Assembly (NCBI GenBank): GCA_009885515.1
Contig: VFKO01000484.1
Coordinates: 1 to 9,855 of the forward strand
Length of the DNA stretch: 9,855 bases
Direction of reading: 5' to 3'
Origin: Rhodobiaceae bacterium
GTDB taxonomy: Bacteria; Pseudomonadota; Alphaproteobacteria; Micropepsales; Micropepsaceae
In this document: positions 1 to 6,053 of the stretch, in pieces
Position numbering within the stretch: position 1 is the first letter of the stretch
Layout of the letters: every line of letters starts with the position of its first letter
Made by a program: the position numbers and the translations under genes
The notes under the pieces: model-generated
Database searches by the model: none
What the model was told of the DNA's origin: nothing
Seen by the model: only the letters and a program-made list of their open reading frames with translations

Positions 1-522
1 GAACGACAAAAGTAATCCGCCGGCAAACGCCACCGTCACAGTGACGTAGTCTTTGAGCGCGGACAAAAAGACGGCCGCCACCCACAGGCAGGCGACGATG
101 AGATAGCTCGCCACCGCAATCATCTGCATGACGGGTGCAAGGGTCGCAACGAAGCAATACAGGCCAATGGCGATCGGCATTTGGGTGATCAGCACGGCCG
201 CCAACGCCGCGAACAACGCGCCCGGCGCATCCTTCATATCCCGTGCGTAGAGCCCGTCGGCAAGAAAGCGCGTCGTGATGATCGCAATCGGCCCCGATAA
301 CACAAGTGAGATTGCAAAATTATAGATGATGATGATGCGCATTTCAGCCAGCGCGCTCAGCCCAGTCTGACTGACCGTCGCCAAATTGATCCCGGCAACA
401 GCGAGCACCGTAAACAGCCACGGCCCGACGCTGATGATCGCCGAAATCGCAAATGCCGCAAAGCCCGCGCTTAACGTGTTCCGGCGCGACAGCGACTGCA
501 GCGCGAATCCGATTCCGGCCAT
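1..522 (-). CDS. pelG: PelG, inner-membrane Pel polysaccharide transporter (N-terminal 174 residues; cut by window edge)
   Basis: An open frame runs from an ATG at 522 to the left edge without a stop. It begins MAGIGFALQSLSRRNT, and the MAGIGF opening is what I recognise as the start of PelG. A very hydrophobic stretch follows, with probable membrane helices at about residues 20-47, 62-84, 104-125, 128-150 and 155-174. A conserved-looking 'SVGPW' sits at about residues 31-35 in the first helix. PelG is a roughly 450-residue, 12-helix protein of the MOP/Wzx-like transporter group, thought to move Pel across the inner membrane with PelD and PelE, so about 280 residues lie outside the window. 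The gene starts 4 bp after the pelF stop, which fits the usual pelF-pelG order. A purine-rich GAGAGG lies inside the end of pelF, 12 nt before the ATG, a long spacing. Identity rests on the N-terminus, hydrophobic profile and position. Confidence 0.9.
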   Translation of the reverse strand, partial: MAGIGFALQSLSRRNTLSAGFAAFAISAIISVGPWLFTVLAVAGINLATVSQTGLSALAEMRIIIIYNFAISLVLSGPIAIITTRFLADGLYARDMKDAPGALFAALAAVLITQMPIAIGLYCFVATLAPVMQMIAVASYLIVACLWVAAVFLSALKDYVTVTVAFAGGLLLSF

Positions 523-526
523 GGCG

Positions 527-2026
527 CTACGCAACCTCTCTGCGTTCAGGCCGCGTCGCCGCGTCATCGTAAAGCTGGCGATAGCGGCGATCGATCACAC
601 CCTTGTTATAAAAAGCATCAACGCGCAGCTTCATGGCGCGACCGGCGGCGGCAAGGCGTGCCGGGTTGGTGATCATGTCGCGCAAAGCGGCCGCAACCGC
701 CGTCGGGTTCGCCAAGGGCGTGATGATGCCACCCTCGCCGAACGCAGGGGTCTCATTCGCGACACCCGCCAGAAGTTCGCGGCAACATCCAACATCGGTC
801 GACACCGACGGGATGCCCGCCGCCCCCGCTTCCAATACGACAAGTGGTTGCGCCTCACTGACGCTCGTCAGTACGTTCAGATCGATGCGGCTTAAATACT
901 CGTCAAGTTTCACCTGGCCGGCGAACGTGATGCGATCCTTCAACCCCAACTGTTCAACCAGAGCGCGGCACTCGCGCGCGTACTCGATGTCTTCATCGTC
1001 CGGGCCAAGCACCAGAGCATCGAACTCTGTCACCGTGTCTGCCAGAATGCGGACCGCGCGGATGTAGGTCTTGATGTCCTTGATCGGCACGACCCGGCCG
1101 ATCAGTGCGATACACGGCCGCCGCTTCCCCGGGGCACGCTCGATTTTCGAAAACCGCGTGACATCGATGCCATTGGGTATGATTGATAATTTTGCCGGAG
1201 GGGCTCCGTCGCGGCGTTGCATGTCCTGATTGCCAGCATAGAGCGTGGTGATGCGATGGGCCGCCTCATAGGCCGTGCGGGAATAGGTAGAAAACGTGTT
1301 CGCCCACATCGCCTTCAAGCCACCCGGTTCCACGTCTTCTCCCAGCGAAAGTGTGCCGGGGTCATGAAGCCAATCCGCCAATGCAATCTCGATGCGTCGT
1401 TCATTGGTATAAATGCCGTGCTCGGTAATCAGCGACGGCCGGCCAGTTTCGATGCTGGCTCGCGCCGCAAGCAAGCCTGCATAACCCGTTGAGATCGCGT
1501 GATAGACTTTTGCATCTGGAAGCTCCGTCAGAACCACGCTGTACAATCCCGTGAGCAGCGCGCGCCATGTCCAAAAATAGTCGAGAAACGACGTTGTGCG
1601 ATTGCCGTTGTCGTACATCATGGTCAATGTCGACCACGCTTCAGGCGAATTGAGCAGACTGCCTGCCCCCGCGTCGGCACGAACAGGGCTCAGCAACTCC
1701 AGCAGCCGCGAAAACTCGCGTAAGCCGCCGCCTGAGAGAAACGCGCTAAGCGCGGGCGCCAGCCGCGACGGCAATTCACGCGCACCACGAAAATTAGTAT
1801 TACCCGGGCGCAGCCGCCCGACTGCAATCGTGCGCCAATCAACAACGTTGCTGGGAAGCTTGAACGCCTGTTTGGCAGGAATCTTGTCGGCGACAATGGA
1901 CACAATCGCAAACCTGAGATCGGTGTGCGCGCCAATCAAATCATGCGTCCACGACGACACCCCGCCGGAAGTATACGGGTATGTCCCTTCCAGGAGTAAG
2001 CACACATCTGCCTGGCGATTACCCAA
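527..2026 (-). CDS. pelF: PelF, cytoplasmic GT4-family glycosyltransferase that polymerises Pel
   Basis: PelF is the soluble GT4 (GT-B fold) enzyme that builds the Pel chain from a UDP-activated sugar. Numbering from a TTG start at 2026 (499 residues; P. aeruginosa PelF is about 507), the N-terminal Rossmann half opens with DVCLLLEGTYPYTSGGVSSW at about residues 7-26, the most PelF-specific segment. TEHGIY lies at about 201-206 and IPNGID at 283-288. The donor-binding half begins with LIGRVVPIKD at about 307-316. The retaining GT4 EX7E signature is present as E391 and E399 (SEAQPLVVLE). No membrane segment is seen, as expected. I chose the TTG because GGAG at 2035-2038 sits 8 nt upstream, the overlap with pelE is only 8 bp, and the conserved block begins a few codons later. 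The same frame stays open up to 2146, with an ATG at 2077 (516 residues) lacking a clear Shine-Dalgarno. The stop is TAG at 527-529; pelG follows after 4 bp. Confidence 0.93.
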   Translation of the reverse strand: MGNRQADVCLLLEGTYPYTSGGVSSWTHDLIGAHTDLRFAIVSIVADKIPAKQAFKLPSNVVDWRTIAVGRLRPGNTNFRGARELPSRLAPALSAFLSGGGLREFSRLLELLSPVRADAGAGSLLNSPEAWSTLTMMYDNGNRTTSFLDYFWTWRALLTGLYSVVLTELPDAKVYHAISTGYAGLLAARASIETGRPSLITEHGIYTNERRIEIALADWLHDPGTLSLGEDVEPGGLKAMWANTFSTYSRTAYEAAHRITTLYAGNQDMQRRDGAPPAKLSIIPNGIDVTRFSKIERAPGKRRPCIALIGRVVPIKDIKTYIRAVRILADTVTEFDALVLGPDDEDIEYARECRALVEQLGLKDRITFAGQVKLDEYLSRIDLNVLTSVSEAQPLVVLEAGAAGIPSVSTDVGCCRELLAGVANETPAFGEGGIITPLANPTAVAAALRDMITNPARLAAAGRAMKLRVDAFYNKGVIDRRYRQLYDDAATRPERREVA

Positions 2027-3074
2027 TTGGGGCGCTCCGCGTCCACAATGTAAGCGCCGTTTCAAGCCGCTGGCCATCACGGCCCGAACTTGAAAAGCGT
2101 CCCTGCCATTGTTTTGCAAGCGTGCGCAAATCGTGAAACCGCCCAAGCTGGATCAGCACTTCGATCTGCAATGTGGCGATTTCCGGTGAAATGCCGAATG
2201 TTGCACTTGCGCGCATAAGCCGTCTGTGTGCTTCAAGCGTCTGTCCATCACGCAACAGTATTTTCGCAGACGACAACAGCACCGCTGCGTCATTCGGATT
2301 TGACACCAACAAGGCGTCGAAATGCTTGAGCGCGGTTCCAAAGGCCTCATCACAGCGCTGCGCCTCCGTGATCCCGCTCTCCGCGAACTCGACCAGGTAA
2401 TTCGCCACCGCTTTGAGCTCGTCCTGGGATGCTCCGGGCCATTCAGCGCGGCTGGCAAGGTGCGCAAGCCGCTCCGAATACCGTCCTTCGATGGCAGCTG
2501 CTGCAGAAGCCGCCTGCACGCGCACGGAAGGGACTGGGTCTTGCAGGGCCTGGCGCAAAGCGGGTGCGAATGCAGGTGAAAATCGTCTTCCGATCAGGCC
2601 GATGATTGCTTGCTTCTGCTCGATCGATCCTCGCGACAGGATGTCATTGTAAGACGCAACGCGCTGCGCTGCATTCACTGGATCGTCACTCACCATCAAC
2701 CTGTCGACAAAAACCGCCATACGGTCTTGCTCGTCCTCCTGGAAAATGCTGTCGAACCACTCGCTAAAGGGCGATGCAAATGGCCGGAAGCACGTTTCAA
2801 AGACGGTACACAAAAACGTACCTGCCGAGCCCACCGGACCAAGTGCCGACGCCATCACCGCATGAAGGATGGCCTGGCGTCGCGGCGGGTGCCCGCTTGC
2901 CACCGCCACAAGAATGGCAAAGGCCGCGCAGCCAATATGGGTCAAAAAATAGGCGGCGGCGGGAAGCGTTCCGCCCATCACCAGGGCGGCAACTGAAGCG
3001 CTGGCCACAAATGTTGCAAGGCTTGCAACGCCATCAAGCCCAAGGGGTTCACGAAGATCTTGCACCGCCGTCAC
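2019..3074 (-). CDS. pelE: PelE, inner-membrane protein with helical (HEAT/TPR-like) repeats
   Basis: The 351-residue product has the PelE plan: two or three membrane segments at the N-terminus (about residues 15-36, 38-60, possibly 70-95), then a soluble helical-repeat domain. A HEAT-like unit is visible at about 150-197 (FAPALRQALQDPVPSVRVQA is its clearest part), and TPR-like helix pairs at about 245-325 (FDALLVSNPNDAAVLLSSAK, then a pair around ASATFGISPEIA). P. aeruginosa PelE is of similar length (about 330) and joins PelD, PelF and PelG in the inner-membrane complex. The start is GTG at 3074, overlapping the pelD stop as GTGA, with GGAAG 7 nt upstream at 3082-3086. The stop TAA at 2019-2021 lies inside the pelF start region. 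PelE diverges quickly, so the call leans on its place between pelD and pelF together with the membrane-plus-repeat layout. Confidence 0.85.
   Translation of the reverse strand: MTAVQDLREPLGLDGVASLATFVASASVAALVMGGTLPAAAYFLTHIGCAAFAILVAVASGHPPRRQAILHAVMASALGPVGSAGTFLCTVFETCFRPFASPFSEWFDSIFQEDEQDRMAVFVDRLMVSDDPVNAAQRVASYNDILSRGSIEQKQAIIGLIGRRFSPAFAPALRQALQDPVPSVRVQAASAAAAIEGRYSERLAHLASRAEWPGASQDELKAVANYLVEFAESGITEAQRCDEAFGTALKHFDALLVSNPNDAAVLLSSAKILLRDGQTLEAHRRLMRASATFGISPEIATLQIEVLIQLGRFHDLRTLAKQWQGRFSSSGRDGQRLETALTLWTRSAPIG
2035..2038 (-). promoter_or_regulatory. Ribosome binding site deciding the pelF TTG start
   Basis: GGAG on the minus strand lies 8 nt before TTG at 2026, an optimal spacing, inside the last codons of pelE. 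It favours the TTG over the ATG at 2077, which is preceded by a pyrimidine-rich stretch with no purine motif. Confidence 0.55.
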
Positions 3075-4444
3075 GCTCTGACTTCCAGCGCCGCATGTTC
3101 AAGCATGGGTACGGCGATCGCAGAAACACGAATGCCGAATCCGGCAGGCATCGCTTGTGCAATCGCAGTGCGAAGAGTGTCGCTCAATCGCCGCGCCTCA
3201 GCGTGCGGACAAACCGGGGTCATAATGACATACTCATAGCCGTGCCCCCCACGCTCGCAGGCAATGTCGGTCTGACGCAAACCGTTAGCCAGCGCCTGGC
3301 GGATGCCCCGGATAATTTCCGCTTTTCGCGCCGTTGGGAAGCTATCCGGTACGTGAACGCTGACGTTGATCGCGCTCAGTTCGAATCGAGCCCGCCGGGC
3401 TAAGGACTTGAGAAACAGCGTCAGCGCGGGCTCCGCACTCGCGCTCAGAATTCCGCCTGCGCCCACAAAGCTGCGGCCAAACGCGTGCTCAAACGTCCGC
3501 GCGCGTGCAAACGAAGTGCCAATCCATTGACACAACACACGAAAACTCTCGACAGCTGTCATATTGAAATCAAGCGCATTCATGCGCTCGACTTTGAGCA
3601 TGCCAAGTATTTCTCCGGTTTCCGCCGAAATGACCGGTCCCGCCAGCATGCCTTCCCCCGCAAGCACGGCGTGATCGGCGGGCGTTGCCACGCACAGAAA
3701 TTTGTGATGCGCAATAACCTCACGGTACAAAGCCGAGCCCGCTCCAAAGACACGGGTAAACTTGTCGTTTGCAGACCAGCCCTCGTTTAACACCGCTTCC
3801 AGTTGATCGTGATTGAGCAAGTACAACGAGAATTTAGTGGGGTTGAGGCCTGCGCGCACCAGACCGGCAATGCCGACCAGCACGTCGCCAGCGCCCAGCT
3901 GCTCGACGGCGCGCGAAGCTTCATAAAGACTTGCAACCGTGCGCAATTGCCCCGCCACGCGCTCTTCCAGCGCGCGGTTGGCAGTGGCCAACCGTTCGGC
4001 AGCTTCACTCAGGCGCTGTTCGCGATTTGCTGCAGCCGCGAGTTCAACCTCCATGGCCGAAGCCCGGCGATCGGCTTGACTGCGAAGCTCGCCCACAGCA
4101 AATCCACCGGCGAGCCACATCGAGGGATTGATGGCCAGGCCAACCATATAGCTATACGGGTCTTCACCGAAACCCAACGCCGGCAAGTTGCCAACCAGAA
4201 GCGCCGCGCTCGCCAGCACTGCCGCCGCTACGCCTTCCAGCGCGCCGTACTGCGCCGCAACAAGCAGGACCGGAATCCAGAATGGATGCGGTTGAATGTT
4301 TAGAAACCTGTCCCCGGGACCGGATAAAAGGTCGAGAATGATGATGGCGGCAAGCAGCAGCAAGGCTTCGACCAAGGCAATGACGCGCAAACCCATGACG
4401 AGAGATGGCAACTCTCTCGTGTCATTTCTCATTGAAATTGCCAT
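3071..4444 (-). CDS. pelD: PelD, membrane-bound cyclic-di-GMP receptor controlling Pel export
   Basis: The 457-residue protein (P. aeruginosa PelD is about 455) shows the full PelD layout. There are four membrane helices at about residues 18-40, 54-68, 70-92 and 99-118. A charged heptad-like coiled coil follows at about 119-168, then a GAF domain at about 171-315 and a degenerate GGDEF domain at about 325-450. R390-Q-T-D393 forms an RxxD inhibitory-type site, and after the canonical five-residue gap comes GGHGYEY (399-405) instead of GGDEF, so cyclase activity should be lost while c-di-GMP binding is kept. R178 (LYEASRAVEQ) is a candidate for the extra GAF-side arginine contact seen in P. aeruginosa PelD. 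By family knowledge, c-di-GMP binding switches on Pel production after translation. The start is uncertain: ATG 4444 overlaps the barrel gene by 23 bp, ATG 4432 by 11 bp, and ATG 4396 follows its stop. None has a convincing Shine-Dalgarno, suggesting translational coupling. It ends by overlapping pelE. Confidence 0.94.
   Translation of the reverse strand: MAISMRNDTRELPSLVMGLRVIALVEALLLLAAIIILDLLSGPGDRFLNIQPHPFWIPVLLVAAQYGALEGVAAAVLASAALLVGNLPALGFGEDPYSYMVGLAINPSMWLAGGFAVGELRSQADRRASAMEVELAAAANREQRLSEAAERLATANRALEERVAGQLRTVASLYEASRAVEQLGAGDVLVGIAGLVRAGLNPTKFSLYLLNHDQLEAVLNEGWSANDKFTRVFGAGSALYREVIAHHKFLCVATPADHAVLAGEGMLAGPVISAETGEILGMLKVERMNALDFNMTAVESFRVLCQWIGTSFARARTFEHAFGRSFVGAGGILSASAEPALTLFLKSLARRARFELSAINVSVHVPDSFPTARKAEIIRGIRQALANGLRQTDIACERGGHGYEYVIMTPVCPHAEARRLSDTLRTAIAQAMPAGFGIRVSAIAVPMLEHAALEVRA
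3082..3086 (-). promoter_or_regulatory. Ribosome binding site for the pelE GTG start
   Basis: GGAAG on the minus strand is 7 nt before the GTG at 3074, inside the end of pelD. It supports the GTGA-overlap start and hence translational coupling of pelD and pelE. Confidence 0.55.
4398..4420 (-). other. Inverted repeat (8-bp stem, 7-nt loop) at the start of pelD
   Basis: ACGAGAGA at 4398-4405 pairs perfectly with TCTCTCGT at 4413-4420 around a 7-nt loop. It begins just past the barrel gene's stop codon (4422-4424) and ends one base before the possible pelD ATG at 4396. If pelD starts at 4432 or 4444, the hairpin is within its first 16 codons. It could modulate pelD translation, but a stem of this size is expected about once by chance in a window this long. 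Confidence 0.4.
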
Positions 4445-5996
4445 GCGCGAGCGAGAACCGCCGGCTTACCGTCAAGCCTGCATGACTGGCCGCACCGCTT
4501 TCGCCGGCCCGGCTCGACACGTTGCTGTAATTTGCATTCAACGCGATCTGAAGGCCGTCAATGGGTTCATAGATCAATTCTATCCCCGCAATCGCCCCGC
4601 CTTCCTGGTCGAAATCCCTTGAGTAACCCACATAGATGCTGGCCAAAACCTGCGCCGAAAGCTGGCCGGCCACGCGCACATCCGCGCTGTGCACGGCGCG
4701 ATCACCAATGGGCAGCACGGCAAATTCGTCACCCAACCCGTCGAGCCGCAGCGTCACGCTGTCCACAAACTCGGCGTCGAACGCATAGCCGATCGAAACC
4801 TTGGCCGCACTATCCAGCGGCAACTGCCAGCGCAAACCCGTTTGCAGCGTCGAGCTGATGGCGGATTCGCTGTCGCCATCAAGGGCAAAACGATTAAGGG
4901 CAACCGCCAGATTGAAGAACCAGCGATCATCAAACGACTGCTGCAGGCCTGCAGCGGCAAAGTCGCGTGTCCCGTTGGCGACAATGCTCTCGGTATAGTC
5001 CCAGGATGGTTGCAGAAACCCGGCGCTCAAGATGAGTTCGGAATCGGCGTCTTGATACTCAAAAGCAGCACCCATCCCGATGGTGTCGTTTCCCCCGAAG
5101 AGTGACGCGCGCCCCTCCCAAAGTGTCCCGAAATCATAAGCAAGCGTAAGCTCGCCGCGCAGGCGCTCGCCTTCGAATGCGCCGAGTGTGCCATCGCTGA
5201 ACTGCACCCGCTCGTCGTCAAGGTCCACAAACTCCAGGCGCCCTCGCAGGTCCAGTCTGTCCGACAAAGGCGTCTGCCCATAAAGATGCCCGCGCCACTG
5301 TCGGTCACCGCCCTCAATATCTTGATAGTCTGCGCCGCCCTCGAGGCGCGGCGCAAAATCCGCCTGCGCCGAACTCAGGCTTTCATACAGCGACGTGTCA
5401 GCAGGGTTGTCACGCAGCAAGCGTTGGTATTTGCCTGCTGCCGTCCGATGGTCGCGATCAGCCATATCAATGTCGGCTTCCAGGCGAAATAACTCGTTGT
5501 CATCCGGTCGCGCCAAACGCAAGCCGGACAAAAGCGAACGCGCACCCGGCGTATCGTCAATCATGGTGCGCCGTCGGATCTCCACCAGCTGAAGACGTGA
5601 ATCACCGCTGCTTTCGCTCGAAAGCACGAGGCGCAGCGTAAAGCCATTGCCTTCCTCCGTGATATCGAACTGTGCGGGCCGCACGGCCCTGAGCAACAAT
5701 GTGTCATAGCCCCCCGACGCATATGCCAACACACCCTTCGAGCGGGCTGTGAGGTCTAGTGCCAGGGTATCTTTCACCGGCTCCTTGAAATGCAATGTCA
5801 TTTCAAGGCCATCGACCGATGGTTCAGCACCGGTCAATGACATGCCGTCGAAGCGGAATTCATAACCGCTGCCAATCTCGTTAACCGGCTCGGGTTGACC
5901 GGCCATCAGCTCGCCCGCATGCACACGCGCGGCGAAACCTCCGGATACGGCGCAACCGATGCCAGATATGAGAAGTACGGCAACAATGGGCCGCAT
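4422..5996 (-). CDS. Secreted outer-membrane beta-barrel protein, the export-porin half of a split PelB
   Basis: The 524-residue protein starts with a signal peptide (hydrophobic core about residues 4-20, likely cut after AARVHA at about 27). A beta-rich domain at about 42-128 alternates polar and apolar residues (LEMTLHFKEPVKDTLALDL) and looks AMIN-like; that label is tentative. A single TPR-like helical pair lies at about 164-212. From about 215 to 516 the protein consists of alternating amphipathic strands rich in Tyr/Gly/Asp turns, for example WRGHLYGQTPLSDRLDLRGR, as in a 16-strand-sized porin. The last strand ends at F514, followed by a ten-residue polar tail. In P. aeruginosa the barrel is the C-terminal part of a single PelB of about 1,190 residues. 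Here the TPR part is the separate gene just upstream, so I infer this is the PelB export pore; the order pelA-TPR-barrel-pelD supports that. AGGGG at 6005-6009 lies 8 nt before the ATG. I give no symbol because naming of the two halves is not settled by sequence alone. Confidence 0.8.
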   Translation of the reverse strand: MRPIVAVLLISGIGCAVSGGFAARVHAGELMAGQPEPVNEIGSGYEFRFDGMSLTGAEPSVDGLEMTLHFKEPVKDTLALDLTARSKGVLAYASGGYDTLLLRAVRPAQFDITEEGNGFTLRLVLSSESSGDSRLQLVEIRRRTMIDDTPGARSLLSGLRLARPDDNELFRLEADIDMADRDHRTAAGKYQRLLRDNPADTSLYESLSSAQADFAPRLEGGADYQDIEGGDRQWRGHLYGQTPLSDRLDLRGRLEFVDLDDERVQFSDGTLGAFEGERLRGELTLAYDFGTLWEGRASLFGGNDTIGMGAAFEYQDADSELILSAGFLQPSWDYTESIVANGTRDFAAAGLQQSFDDRWFFNLAVALNRFALDGDSESAISSTLQTGLRWQLPLDSAAKVSIGYAFDAEFVDSVTLRLDGLGDEFAVLPIGDRAVHSADVRVAGQLSAQVLASIYVGYSRDFDQEGGAIAGIELIYEPIDGLQIALNANYSNVSSRAGESGAASHAGLTVSRRFSLAHGNFNEK

Positions 5997-6000
5997 CGTG
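5979..6000 (-). repeat. Imperfect 22-bp direct repeat, copy at the barrel gene start codon
   Basis: On the minus strand this copy reads CACGATGCGG followed by CCCATTGTTGCC and includes the ATG and first six codons of the barrel gene. It matches the copy at 6020-6041 at 19 of 22 positions. Confidence 0.7.
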
Positions 6001-6004
6001 AAGA

Positions 6005-6009
6005 CCCCT
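6005..6009 (-). promoter_or_regulatory. Ribosome binding site for the barrel gene
   Basis: AGGGG on the minus strand lies 8 nt before the ATG at 5996, in the only sizeable intergenic gap of the window (5997-6053). It lies between the two copies of the imperfect direct repeat listed separately. Confidence 0.5.
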
Positions 6010-6019
6010 ACCCTGTGAG

Positions 6020-6041
6020 GGCGACAATGGGCCTTATCGTG
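6020..6041 (-). repeat. Imperfect 22-bp direct repeat, upstream copy
   Basis: On the minus strand this copy reads CACGATAAGG followed by CCCATTGTCGCC, offset 41 bp from the copy at the start codon, with ATA in place of ATG. The whole copy lies in the intergenic gap after the TPR gene. Confidence 0.7.
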
Positions 6042-6053
6042 CCTAATAGCGGG

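Noticed and set aside
1596..2093. A 165-codon plus-strand frame opposite pelF
   Set aside because: It is antisense to the conserved N-terminal half of PelF, with composition typical of a shadow frame and no ribosome site or domain.
2774..3403. A 209-codon open frame on the plus strand across pelE and pelD
   Set aside because: It is antisense to two well-supported genes, has low-complexity Arg/Pro/Ser-rich content and no recognisable domain. Such frames are common opposite GC-rich genes.
5952..5996. Possible lipobox cysteine in the signal peptide of the barrel protein (SGIGC, Cys15)
   Set aside because: The -3 position is Gly rather than Leu/Val/Ile, and the hydrophobic core continues past the Cys. 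A normal signal peptidase I site after AARVHA fits a barrel protein better, so it is not a PelC-type lipoprotein.
6011..6021. Short palindrome CCCTGTGAGGG between the TPR and barrel genes as a possible terminator
   Set aside because: The stem is only 4 bp with a 3-nt loop and no U-tract follows on the minus strand. Transcription must continue into pelD-pelG for the operon to work.
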